Assembly (NCBI RefSeq): GCF_921293875.1
Contig: NZ_CAKLDI010000001.1
Span: 650,475 to 714,474, forward strand
Direction of reading: 5' to 3'
Origin: Vibrio stylophorae
GTDB taxonomy: Bacteria > Pseudomonadota > Gammaproteobacteria > Enterobacterales > Vibrionaceae
DNA length: 64,000 nt
Positions 16,529 through 23,885 of the stretch are shown here, in pieces (position 1 is the first letter of the stretch; each line of letters begins with the position of its first letter). The position numbers and the translations under genes are program-made. The notes beneath the pieces were generated by a model that saw only the letters and a program-made list of their open reading frames with translations, made no database searches and was not told where the DNA came from.

Positions 16529-16829
16529 CGACGCATTCTTTGATGCGCTTTATGTGGTCATAAATAGAACCGCAAACAGATGCTCAAAATAGTCTTAAAG
16601 AAAGGGGATGGGTGAGCCAATAATGGCGCGAGGTAAGTTAAAAAGGCTAAGAAAGGCTAAAAGTTGTGCAAAAAAGAAATAAGCCCTTGGTGATAAAAAG
16701 AGGATAAAAAGAAGGGAAAAAAGAAGAGAAAAGAGCGTTTAACCATTGATGGCGAAACGCTACCGAGATACATCTAAAGCGCTGTTGCCGAGCGCCTAAG
16801 CAATACTGCATTTAATTCACATCATGGAA
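16529..16829. other. Gene-free stretch between the catabolic operon and the small secreted protein gene
   Basis: It contains a short hairpin (GACGCAT/ATGCGC near 16530-16547) and A-rich low-complexity sequence (16655-16740). No coding frame, RNA gene or clear promoter is recognised. Confidence 0.4.
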
Positions 16830-17255
16830 TTAGAGCACAGCCGCATCAAAGCAATCTTGATTGGCCGATAATACAAAGGCATCCAGCGCGGCTTTCTTGC
16901 CTTCATGGGTTGATGCAATTGGCACAGTGTAGGCTTGTTTAACCAAAGCGGTTGAATATGCCGCTTGTTTGCCAAGCTGCGCCATCACAGATAACAGCAT
17001 CGCTTTATCTTCGCCATTTTGTCGCTCTTGCATAATCAGCGCCGCCGTATTTTCAGCAATATAGGTGCACACCACGCGGGCTATTTTCTTTCGATCCCCT
17101 GATTGATGCGCTTCAAGCTGATCCGCCTCGGTCACCGTGATTTTCGGCAGATCCGCATCGGTCAAAAACTCAGATATTGACTCAGCCGCATTCGCCGCCG
17201 TATTGATGGAGAAAAGCGCCGCCGCGCATAGTGTTATGAGTGGTTTTATGTTCAT
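16830..17255 (-). CDS. Small secreted protein, paralogue of the island lipoprotein
   Basis: This 141-residue protein starts MNIKPLITLCAAALFS with a cleavable signal peptide ending near AANAAES, predicting periplasmic location. The mature part shares a clear pattern with the protein at 19390-19890: EAHQSGDRKKIA, VCTYIAENTAALIM, ERQNG, LVKQAY and a terminal Asp-Cys pair that could form a disulfide with the Cys in VCTY. No known domain is recognised. It lies just outside the far repeat of the ssrA island, after the displaced ssrA terminator. The start at 17255 is chosen because the upstream in-frame extension covers that terminator region. Confidence 0.7.
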   Translation of the reverse strand: MNIKPLITLCAAALFSINTAANAAESISEFLTDADLPKITVTEADQLEAHQSGDRKKIARVVCTYIAENTAALIMQERQNGEDKAMLLSVMAQLGKQAAYSTALVKQAYTVPIASTHEGKKAALDAFVLSANQDCFDAAVL

Positions 17256-17304
17256 TCGAGATTCTTTGTGGCACAGGCTTGTGGTACATATCAAATTTAG
17301 GGCA

Positions 17305-17334
17305 ATAAAAAAGGCCACCCCTTGCGGGATGGCC
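17305..17334 (-). terminator. Displaced original ssrA terminator
   Basis: On the minus strand: GGCCATCCC-GCAA-GGGGTGGCC followed by TTTTTT. It lies 12 bp beyond the 19-bp repeat that copies the ssrA 3' end, so it was probably the native ssrA terminator before the island inserted. Confidence 0.75.
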
Positions 17335-17345
17335 CTTTCCAAACG

Positions 17346-17364
17346 TTTGGTGGAGCTGGCGGGA
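17346..17364. repeat. att direct repeat, distal island end
   Basis: TTTGGTGGAGCTGGCGGGA, identical to 21859-21877 at the ssrA 3' end. It contains the 3'-terminal CCA and acceptor-stem bases of tmRNA. The homology stops right after it. Confidence 0.85.
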
Positions 17365-17524
17365 TTCGTGTTCTACATAGACGACCGCTTATTAAATCCA
17401 TGTAAAATATGAACTAATTTTTAGTTGAAGTACAGTGGTATCTGTAGTTTGTACCTCAAAATTGTATCGTGAAAATTTATGAAAGAGTCTAGATAAAATA
17501 AAACAGGGAATGAGGAGAAGGGCT

Positions 17525-17567
17525 AAAAATAGGGAGACAACAGGAGCGTATAGCTCTTGCATCTCCC
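17525..17567 (-). terminator. Terminator after the island RNase HI gene
   Basis: Minus-strand stem GGGAGA/TCTCCC with an inner GAGC/GCTC stem, followed by TATTTTT. Confidence 0.7.
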
Positions 17568-17574
17568 TTTGAGG

Positions 17575-18129
17575 TTAGCGTGCGCGTTTCTGCGCAAGTT
17601 TGTCGGCTAACTCGTTTAGTACGTGGCCTGAGTGACCTTTAACATGCTGGAAATCAGCCTTAAGCTTTCGTACTAGCTCGTGTGTAGGCTGGATAATATC
17701 AACATGTTTAACTGGTTTGTTTGATGAGCTTTTCCAGCCTTTGCTAATCCAGCCATTGATCCATGTTTTAAAACAGTTAATAGAATATTGGCTGTCTGAT
17801 AGGACGATTACATCTGTTGTGTCTAATATCTGTTCGGCACTGTCAACAAGCTTTAATCCTTCGGTGATGGCTAATAATTCAGCTCGTTGATTGGTTGCTA
17901 GACAGCCAGTGATAGATCCTGCATTTGCATTAATGTTCAGATTGCCGTCTTTTGTTTTATAGACAACGATAGCAGCCCATCCTGCTTTAGATGCTTCGTT
18001 AGCTTTAATGTGGTTTGTCTTACATGCGCCATCAGTCGCAATGATGATGGTATCTACAGGAACGCTAGACATGTATTTTTCAATTGATAGGCGAGTCGTT
18101 GCTGAAGGTTTTAATTTAGGCTTTGTCAT
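17575..18129 (-). CDS. RNase HI-family protein on the island
   Basis: This 184-residue protein has the complete RNase HI active site: Asp in IIATDGACK, Glu in TNQRAELLA, Asp in VLSDSQYS, and the late His/Asp in VKGHSGHVLNELAD. It should cleave the RNA strand of RNA-DNA hybrids. The first 30 residues precede the conserved core and are unusual. No clear ribosome-binding site precedes the ATG at 18129; the ATG at 18072 is an alternative start. A second, chromosomal rnhA is expected elsewhere in the genome. On a small mobile element it might process an R-loop or replication intermediate, but that is speculative. Confidence 0.85.
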   Translation of the reverse strand: MTKPKLKPSATTRLSIEKYMSSVPVDTIIIATDGACKTNHIKANEASKAGWAAIVVYKTKDGNLNINANAGSITGCLATNQRAELLAITEGLKLVDSAEQILDTTDVIVLSDSQYSINCFKTWINGWISKGWKSSSNKPVKHVDIIQPTHELVRKLKADFQHVKGHSGHVLNELADKLAQKRAR

Positions 18130-18557
18130 GGAGTTAGTCTTTCATTTGGTAGCGCCATCAGATCAGCAATCACCAAGACACACCAACAGCTATGACTAAC
18201 TGTGTCTGGTGTACCTGATGACGCTTTCAGATGAAACGTTGGATTTATGATGAGTCACTGTCACAGATTGCTGCTGTGTGCAGTGAGTAGAGAGAAGTGA
18301 TTCACTATGGAATGGTGTCTAGAACAGACAGAATGAAACGATTATAAAGAATCTTAGAGATAATCTTAGAGATATCTTAAAGCAATCTTAGCTCCCCTAT
18401 CCATAGGCAAGGAAAATAGTAAGCACCAGCAACTGATGCTTGAGTAATCTATAGACTAGAGTATTCATTTCCAAAGTGAATCTATAGGCAAGGAAAACTA
18501 ATCAGACAGATGTGTGTTTACCTAATAAATTGATTTATAAGATTAACATGTCTGGCG
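18130..18557. other. AT-rich island intergenic region with short direct repeats
   Basis: ATAGGCAAGGAAAA occurs at 18403-18416 and again at 18484-18497 (81 bp apart). A triplicated ATCTTAGAGATA-like unit lies at 18350-18392. No coding frame is seen. These may be binding sites for an island DNA-binding protein, or an origin-like iteron region. Confidence 0.45.
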
Positions 18558-19118
18558 TTACTGTTTCAGATAGCGATAGAGAGTAGCGATACCAACACCA
18601 GCCGCTTTGGCTGCTTTTTCTTTTGATAGTCTGTTCTCGTTAATTAGTTTTAGTGCTTCTTCACACTTGCGGACAGTTGCTTGTGACTGCTGCTTTCCTT
18701 TGTACTTACCCTCACTCTTTGCTCGTTCAATACCAATACGTTGCTTGTCTAATATCTCCTCACGTTGCATCTCAGCAACAGCAGCTAGTGTGGTTAAGAC
18801 AAGCTTACCTGTAGAGCTAGTGACATCTATCATTCCAAGATCGTCTACATGAACAGCTACACTCTTTTCTTTCATATCCTCAATGAATTGCAATACCCCA
18901 GTAGTTGTACGACCTAAACGGCTTACAGACAGAACTAAGATACTGTCTCCCTTGCGTACTGTTGTACAAAGACTATTGAAGACAGGACGATCTATAGTCT
19001 TGCCTGACTCTTGCTCCATCATGACGATAGCGTTAGACCACTTCTTAAGTAGATGATCTGCCTGCTGCTTTACGTTTTGATCTGTTGTAGAGGTACGAGC
19101 GTAGATATATTGAGTCAT
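18558..19118 (-). CDS. Serine recombinase (resolvase/invertase family)
   Basis: This 186-residue small serine recombinase has a catalytic Ser10 in IYARTSTTDQN, the active-site Arg region LSVSRLGRTTTG, and a helix-turn-helix of the Hin type at the C-terminus (LSKEKAAKAAGVGIATLYRYLKQ region). The length is typical for Tn3-type resolvases and DNA invertases. It presumably cuts at a nearby site; the upstream region 19155-19218 holds matching inverted repeats. It could resolve island dimers or invert DNA. No invertible segment with inverted repeats is obvious within the island. Confidence 0.88.
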   Translation of the reverse strand: MTQYIYARTSTTDQNVKQQADHLLKKWSNAIVMMEQESGKTIDRPVFNSLCTTVRKGDSILVLSVSRLGRTTTGVLQFIEDMKEKSVAVHVDDLGMIDVTSSTGKLVLTTLAAVAEMQREEILDKQRIGIERAKSEGKYKGKQQSQATVRKCEEALKLINENRLSKEKAAKAAGVGIATLYRYLKQ

Positions 19119-19154
19119 GGCCTATCACTTAGTTACTATCAGTAAGGTGGTCTT

Positions 19155-19218
19155 ATGATAATGCTATCATTTAAGTTGTCAATGATCTATATGATAGTCA
19201 TGACGTGTATCTATCATA
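19155..19218. promoter_or_regulatory. Candidate recombination site/operator of the serine recombinase
   Basis: There are two inverted-repeat elements upstream of the recombinase gene: ATGATA-ATGC-TATCAT (19155-19170) and TATGATAG-N13-CTATCATA (19190-19218). The shared TGATA/TATCA half-sites and unequal spacing resemble the subsites of a res site. Confidence 0.45.
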
Positions 19219-19389
19219 AGGGTTTAGTCTATTGATAGATGTATGCGCATCTTCAGAGGTGATAACGGAGAGTAGTTGATTTTTTTGGTGGATTGCAGAT
19301 TTGCGTGGGCGGGGGAGTCCTGAGTATGTTTGTATATAAGTATATGCCCTCAGATTTTTCTAACAAATTAGCCCTCGCCCACTATTTGA

Positions 19390-19890
19390 TCACTTAGCCG
19401 CAGCCATGTAGCAGTCGTAATTCACAGAGAAGATGAAGTCATCTAAGGCTTGTTTCTTGCCCTTGTATGTAGTGGCTTTAGGTATGGCGTAGGCTCGCTT
19501 AACGAGGACGGCTGCCAATGCTTCCTGACCTTCTATCTGCTGTGCCGCTGCGAGAGCTACAGCCTCATCTGTGCCGTTCTGGCGCTCCTTCATGATAACC
19601 GCAGCGGTATTCTCGGCAATATAGGTGCAGACAGCATAAGCTATCTTCTTCTTGTCCCCTGATTGCTGGGCTTCGATAAGGTCTTCTACAGTGACCGTGC
19701 TTTCTGGATAGCTCTCTTTGGTCAGCATAGGCTCCCATCCAGACAGATCTATCTTAGTCTTCTGGGTGGTCTTCTCAGCGGTCTTCTGTGGGGGCTTTGG
19801 GGTGTCTTGTGTGGTTTTCTGTGTGTCTGTATTAGCGCAGGCTGATAGAAGTAAAGCGGCGCATAGAGAGGCGAATAGTTTAGTTTTCAT
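19390..19890 (-). CDS. Island lipoprotein, paralogue of the secreted protein at 16.8 kb
   Basis: This 166-residue protein has a lipoprotein signal peptide (MKTKLFASLCAALLLSAC, Cys18) and a Thr/Lys/Gln-rich linker. The C-terminal domain shares EAQQSGDKKKIA, VCTYIAENTAA, KERQNG, LVKRAYAIP and a final Asp-Cys with the protein at 16830-17255. The start at 19890 is set by the lipobox; the ribosome-binding site is weak. No known domain is recognised. It lies between the recombinase and the integrase on the ssrA island and is likely cargo acting in the cell envelope. Confidence 0.7.
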   Translation of the reverse strand: MKTKLFASLCAALLLSACANTDTQKTTQDTPKPPQKTAEKTTQKTKIDLSGWEPMLTKESYPESTVTVEDLIEAQQSGDKKKIAYAVCTYIAENTAAVIMKERQNGTDEAVALAAAQQIEGQEALAAVLVKRAYAIPKATTYKGKKQALDDFIFSVNYDCYMAAAK

Positions 19891-20090
19891 TGGGATGTGG
19901 TGCTGCTTAGAGAGAAAAATAAAGGTAGCAGATATTGCTTGAGCAGCAGCCAAGTAGGTGAACAAAGCTGCCGCAACTACTTCCTGACCAATACATAGAT
20001 TTGGTATCCAGTACTGGTCAGTCGGTGTGATATTAATGCATATGAGTTATAAGACTACTGTTAATCACGATATATTTCATAAATAGTGGT

Positions 20091-21713
20091 TTAGTAACTG
20101 CTAGGAAATGGTAAGAGGTTCATATATTCCGTCAATTTCATCAGTGTGTAGCCAGAGCCGTATGCAGCACTAACGCTATCATCAGTCCACCCCGCGATTT
20201 GCTTAAATGCAGCCTCAGGTATGTTCGCCGATAAGGCATAGTCTTTGAAGTTATGACGCAAACTATGGAATGTGACTTTGTCTTCCTTGAGTTCTTGCTT
20301 CCTTGTGAAATTAGCATAGCGTTTACTGTATATGTCTGAGCGGTAGCCTGTTGCTTTGGATGTTGGTACATCAAATAGTGTTTCAGTCTTACTTTCCTTC
20401 GCAAAAGTGACAAACCCTAGTTTAAGTAGACTATTCGGAATAGGTACCTGCCGGATAGAAGAGAGATTTTTTACTGCCTTACCATCATCCTTGTTTACAT
20501 CGATATACCAAATTCCTTCAGGTGACTGCCTTATGTCGGCAGGTGTTAGCTGAACTATTTCATTCATGCGAAGACCACAAAGACCTAAACGAACAGTCCA
20601 GTAATGCTTAGTGCCTTTGGTCAAATTTAGTAGTTTGTCTAATAGTTCAATTGGGTATGGGAAGCGCTTGTCTTTGTTCGCAACTGTTTTCTGAAGACGA
20701 ATTTTTTCTGCTGGATTGATACTCATCCATGATTCTTGTATGCAGAACTGAAAGAAGGCGTGAAGCGCTTCTAATCGTTGATTTACTGACGTTATCGATA
20801 AGGATGGGAGGTGAGAGAGGCTGTCTTCACGTACTAGGTTATAAATTTCAGATAAAGACAGAGCTCGTGTTTCAGGTTTCTTTTTGATGTTAGCTGGTAG
20901 CTTTGAGAGCAGAGTTCTTAGTTCGCGGATATGCGTGCGGTTAATTGAGTTTAATGGGCAGTCTTTACCAATTAGTGCGCTCAGAGACTCTAATGCAGAC
21001 GTATAACGTTGCTCTAATTTTAGACTCATCGGTTTTTCAGAATGCTTGTTGTCTAAGAATTGATTAAAAGCATCCACCAGCAATGGTGCTTCTTTAGATA
21101 GTTCGTAAGGTCGGATTATAGCTAAGTCAGGATACAGCTGACTCATCTCTTGCTGAAGCTTCAACGATAATGGGTGTGTGTACCTTGATATTAACTGAAA
21201 TAGCTTTACCTTTTGCTCCAAAGGAAGAGTTGCAACTAGTGACTTTTGTTCTGATGACATGGATGCTAATACGCTAGTCCATAAACCATCCTTAGTTAGT
21301 TTTAATTGTTTGTCGCTGTCGCTGTTCTTTAAGTCGGCTGAGGTAGTGGCAAATAAGTAGCGTTCTTCATCTAGCCCTTTTAAGAACATATCAACAATGT
21401 GATCAGGCTTATCTTCTACTTGCTGTGCGAGGTCTTTAGTTGTAGCAAGCCAGCTATTAGCAGTTATTAATGCCAGATTGGAGAGTTTAGCTAGTGGTGT
21501 AGGCGAGCTTGTCTTTAGAGAAGATTCGTACTGCTCGAATTCAACTGCTAGTCGAGCTGAATGTAACGATGCAATACGTTTAGCTTCAGATGAATTATTT
21601 GTCTTAAGCGAGAATTTGATATGAATTTTATTGTTGTAAAACTGCTTTATTGAGGCAGGTATACGACGCTGATAGTAATAGATACCGCTCTTTCCACGAC
21701 GATATAGATGCAT
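20091..21713 (-). CDS. Tyrosine integrase of the ssrA island
   Basis: This 540-residue tyrosine recombinase has an N-terminal arm-binding-like part (YRRGKSGIYYYQRRIP), a central SAM-like core-binding domain and a C-terminal catalytic domain. The catalytic domain has Arg in LCGLRMNEIVQL, HSLRHNF (His-x-x-Arg), a Trp at the usual second His position in QIAGWTD, and a Tyr in the AAYGSGY segment. It is longer than phage integrases and similar to island integrases with extended N-termini. It lies 146 bp from the attachment repeat in ssrA, the usual place for the integrase that inserted the element. Confidence 0.92.
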   Translation of the reverse strand: MHLYRRGKSGIYYYQRRIPASIKQFYNNKIHIKFSLKTNNSSEAKRIASLHSARLAVEFEQYESSLKTSSPTPLAKLSNLALITANSWLATTKDLAQQVEDKPDHIVDMFLKGLDEERYLFATTSADLKNSDSDKQLKLTKDGLWTSVLASMSSEQKSLVATLPLEQKVKLFQLISRYTHPLSLKLQQEMSQLYPDLAIIRPYELSKEAPLLVDAFNQFLDNKHSEKPMSLKLEQRYTSALESLSALIGKDCPLNSINRTHIRELRTLLSKLPANIKKKPETRALSLSEIYNLVREDSLSHLPSLSITSVNQRLEALHAFFQFCIQESWMSINPAEKIRLQKTVANKDKRFPYPIELLDKLLNLTKGTKHYWTVRLGLCGLRMNEIVQLTPADIRQSPEGIWYIDVNKDDGKAVKNLSSIRQVPIPNSLLKLGFVTFAKESKTETLFDVPTSKATGYRSDIYSKRYANFTRKQELKEDKVTFHSLRHNFKDYALSANIPEAAFKQIAGWTDDSVSAAYGSGYTLMKLTEYMNLLPFPSSY

Positions 21714-21783
21714 ACTGTTGTCTCTCTTTGTATATCATCTATGTACCACAGTTTTACTCCTTACCTAGCTTTTCACTATGTCT

Positions 21784-21828
21784 CTAAAAACAAGAAAGCT
21801 CGCTAAGTCATTGACCCAACGAGCTTTC
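21784..21828 (-). terminator. Present ssrA terminator, supplied by the island
   Basis: Minus-strand stem GAAAGCTCG/CGAGCTTTC followed by TTGTTTTTAG. It lies inside the island boundary, so the element appears to replace the terminator it displaced. Confidence 0.65.
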
Positions 21829-21858
21829 CTTGCACCCTAAGGTGCCTTCGTATACGAA

Positions 21859-21877
21859 TTTGGTGGAGCTGGCGGGA
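21859..21877. repeat. att direct repeat, ssrA-proximal island end
   Basis: TTTGGTGGAGCTGGCGGGA overlapping the tmRNA 3' end; identical to 17346-17364. Confidence 0.85.
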
Positions 21878-22228
21878 GTTGAACCCGCGTCCAAAACCAG
21901 TCTAACTAATGGCGCTACATGCTTAGTTTGTCTTTAATCTCGTCAAAACACTGCGGGCAAACACGCCATGCCAAGACATACCCGAATTGAGTTTAACGCT
22001 TCAGCTCTCGAGTCAAAACATCCACGCGATCCTGTTTGGGTTTGACTGCCCTAAATCCCCGTCCTACAGGCTGAGGCTAGGGAGGGCAGGCTCTGAGCAG
22101 GTTATTAAGCTGCTAGTGCGTAGTTTTCGTCGTTTGCGACTATTTTTTTGCGGCTTTTTAGCGAGGCCAACCGCACCTCGGCATGCTCCACGAGCCTTCG
22201 TGATCCTGTCGAATCCTGAATCAGCCCC
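21861..22228 (-). ncRNA. ssrA: tmRNA (transfer-messenger RNA)
   Basis: The 368-nt gene starts GGGGCTGATTCAGGATTCGA on the minus strand and ends GCCAGCTCCACCA. The tag frame GCAAACGACGAAAACTAC encodes ANDENYALAA followed by TAATAA, the Vibrio-type degradation tag. The T-arm GGGTTCAACTCCC is intact. tmRNA with SmpB rescues stalled ribosomes and tags the truncated peptide for proteolysis; smpB lies 134 bp upstream on the same strand. The 3' end is the integration site of the neighbouring island, and the gene stays complete after insertion. Confidence 0.97.
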
Positions 22229-22240
22229 TGAATTAAGCAA

Positions 22241-22268
22241 ACTCTAACAGAAAAAACGGTGCGGTCAA
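22241..22268 (-). promoter_or_regulatory. ssrA promoter
   Basis: Minus-strand TTGACC (22263-22268), 16-bp spacer, TAGAGT (22241-22246). The distance predicts a start about seven bases before the mature tmRNA 5' end, matching an RNase P-processed leader. Confidence 0.7.
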
Positions 22269-22361
22269 AGGCTTTGACTCGCACCGCTTGATGGTTGCTT
22301 GTTTTTTCGGCGATTTTTATTTCAAAACACGCAGTTACAGCAATCTTTCACCGTCGAGTGA

Positions 22362-22841
22362 CTATCGAAGGCTGCCTTTCATAATGCGCGCCTTATCGCG
22401 CTGCCAATCGCGCTCTTTGGCGTCGGCACGTTTGTCGTGCAATTTCTTACCGCGTGCAGTACCGATTTTCACTTTCACCCATGAGGCTTTCCAGTACATG
22501 GTGAGTGCAACAATGGTTTGCCCTTCGCGATCAACGCCTGCGGCAAGTTGTTCAAGCTCACGGCGGTTGAGTAGCAGTTTACGAACGCGGGTTGGATCGG
22601 CAACCACGTGGGTGGATGCTGCTTGCAGCGGCATGATCTGTACGCCAGAGATAAAAGCTTCGCCGCCGCGCAGGAATACGTAGCTTTCAGAGATGTTTAC
22701 TTTCCCTTGGCGAATCGCTTTAACTTCCCAGCCTTGCAATTCAATGCCCGCTTCATATTCGTCATTAATGGCGAATTCAAAGCGCGCGGTGCGGTTTTTG
22801 GCAATGGTATTACTGCCAGGTTTACTTGGTTTTTTAGCCAT
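22362..22841 (-). CDS. smpB: SsrA-binding protein SmpB
   Basis: This 159-residue protein has the SmpB oligonucleotide-binding barrel ([33 protein letters not shown]) and the basic C-terminal tail [16 protein letters not shown] that enters the mRNA channel. It binds tmRNA and brings it to stalled ribosomes. Translation is set to MAKKPSKPG at 22841; the longer in-frame version lacks family support. Divergent from ratA. Confidence 0.97.
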   Translation of the reverse strand: MAKKPSKPGSNTIAKNRTARFEFAINDEYEAGIELQGWEVKAIRQGKVNISESYVFLRGGEAFISGVQIMPLQAASTHVVADPTRVRKLLLNRRELEQLAAGVDREGQTIVALTMYWKASWVKVKIGTARGKKLHDKRADAKERDWQRDKARIMKGSLR

Positions 22842-23036
22842 ATTTATTCTGTCCCAGTTGTGCTGGTCGATGGCGTGCTGAGTCTTATTAAGGATGCTTC
22901 GCACTGCCCCTGCGCGGCACCGTTTTGGCTCTGCGCTTGCTAATGGTATCATCGCTGTGTGACTTGTTCATAGTGGCTTGTCAGCAATTCCAGTTGAACT
23001 GTGGAATTGAATGAGAATCAATGAATTGGAGAGGTT

Positions 23037-23489
23037 ATGGCAAACGTCCATCGCAGTGCTTTGGTGCCATTTAGCGCAGAGCAGATGTTTTTGCTGGTCA
23101 ATGACGTCGCTGCATATCCCGAATTTTTGCCGGGCTGTCAAAGTTCGCAGGTGCTTTCTGAGTCCAAAGAGGGGATGATGGCCCGTGTTGATGTGGCCAA
23201 AATGGGTATTAGTAAATCTTTTACGACCCAAAACACCCTTATTTGGGGTCGTGAAATTGGCATGAATTTAGTCGATGGTCCATTTCGTTCTTTGCATGGG
23301 CATTGGCGTTTTGAGCCTATTGATGATGACGCCTGTCATGTGGAATTGAGCCTAGAGTTTGAATTTACCAGCCCTCTTATTGAGATGGCTTTTGGCCAAG
23401 TATTTAAAGAGTTGACCCATAATATGGTCAAAGCATTTAGTCAGCGAGCGCACCATGTCTACCAATCCTGTTCCTTTGCTTCATGTTGA
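23037..23489 (+). CDS. ratA: RatA/Coq10-like START-domain protein
   Basis: This 150-residue START/polyketide-cyclase-like protein shows the RatA pattern [25 protein letters not shown] and FLPGC, then [14 protein letters not shown]. In E. coli RatA was reported to block 70S formation; eukaryotic homologues bind coenzyme Q, which may be the conserved role. The C-terminal end overlaps rnfH by 35 bp, the same arrangement as in other gammaproteobacteria. Confidence 0.9.
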   Translation: MANVHRSALVPFSAEQMFLLVNDVAAYPEFLPGCQSSQVLSESKEGMMARVDVAKMGISKSFTTQNTLIWGREIGMNLVDGPFRSLHGHWRFEPIDDDACHVELSLEFEFTSPLIEMAFGQVFKELTHNMVKAFSQRAHHVYQSCSFASC

Positions 23490-23784
23490 AGTGGCTTATG
23501 CATTGCCTGCGCGCCAGCAGGTTTATCATTTGGCGGTGACACCAGACTCCACGGTGGAAGCCATTATTCGCCAAAGCGGTGTTTTGGAAACCTTCCCTGA
23601 GATTGATTTAGCGGTCAATAAAGTGGGGATTTACAGTCGTACGGTGCAGCTAGCTGCGTCTGTGCAAGATGGCGATCGCATTGAAATTTATCGTCCACTG
23701 ATTGCTGATCCTAAAGAGATTCGTCGCAAACGCGCTGCCCAAGCCGCTGCTGCAAAAGAGGCGGCAAAAGAGTCTGATCAATAG
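23455..23784 (+). CDS. rnfH: RnfH family ubiquitin-like protein
   Basis: This 109-residue beta-grasp protein ([46 protein letters not shown]) has the typical basic, Ala/Lys-rich C-terminus of RnfH (RatB). Its role is unsettled; it was named for linkage to rnf genes. It overlaps ratA, implying coupled translation, and is followed by a terminator. Confidence 0.92.
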   Translation: MSTNPVPLLHVEVAYALPARQQVYHLAVTPDSTVEAIIRQSGVLETFPEIDLAVNKVGIYSRTVQLAASVQDGDRIEIYRPLIADPKEIRRKRAAQAAAAKEAAKESDQ

Positions 23785-23830
23785 TCAGTGCTTGAGTTAT
23801 GTTTCGTGTTTACAAACACCTGAATCAACA

Positions 23831-23855
23831 AAAAGAGCGCATCAGCGCTCTTTTT
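23831..23855. terminator. Bidirectional terminator between rnfH and yfjD
   Basis: AAAAGAGCGC-ATCA-GCGCTCTTTTT between convergent genes. Confidence 0.88.
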
Positions 23856-23885
23856 ATTTGCCGTGAAGCGAGGCTAAATCGCGCC

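Larger units (their letters stand above)
17346..21877. mobile_element. Small integrative island in ssrA
   Basis: About 4.5 kb lie between two 19-bp copies of the tmRNA 3' end. The cargo, all on the minus strand, is a tyrosine integrase next to ssrA, a lipoprotein gene, a serine recombinase and an RNase HI gene. No replication, conjugation or phage structural genes are present, so the element is minimal or a satellite needing helper functions. Insertion preserves a complete ssrA. Confidence 0.85.

Noticed and set aside
17340-17410. tRNA gene remnant at the distal att repeat
   Set aside because: Only the 19 bases shared with the tmRNA 3' end are present; no cloverleaf can be folded, so it is the att duplicate of ssrA.
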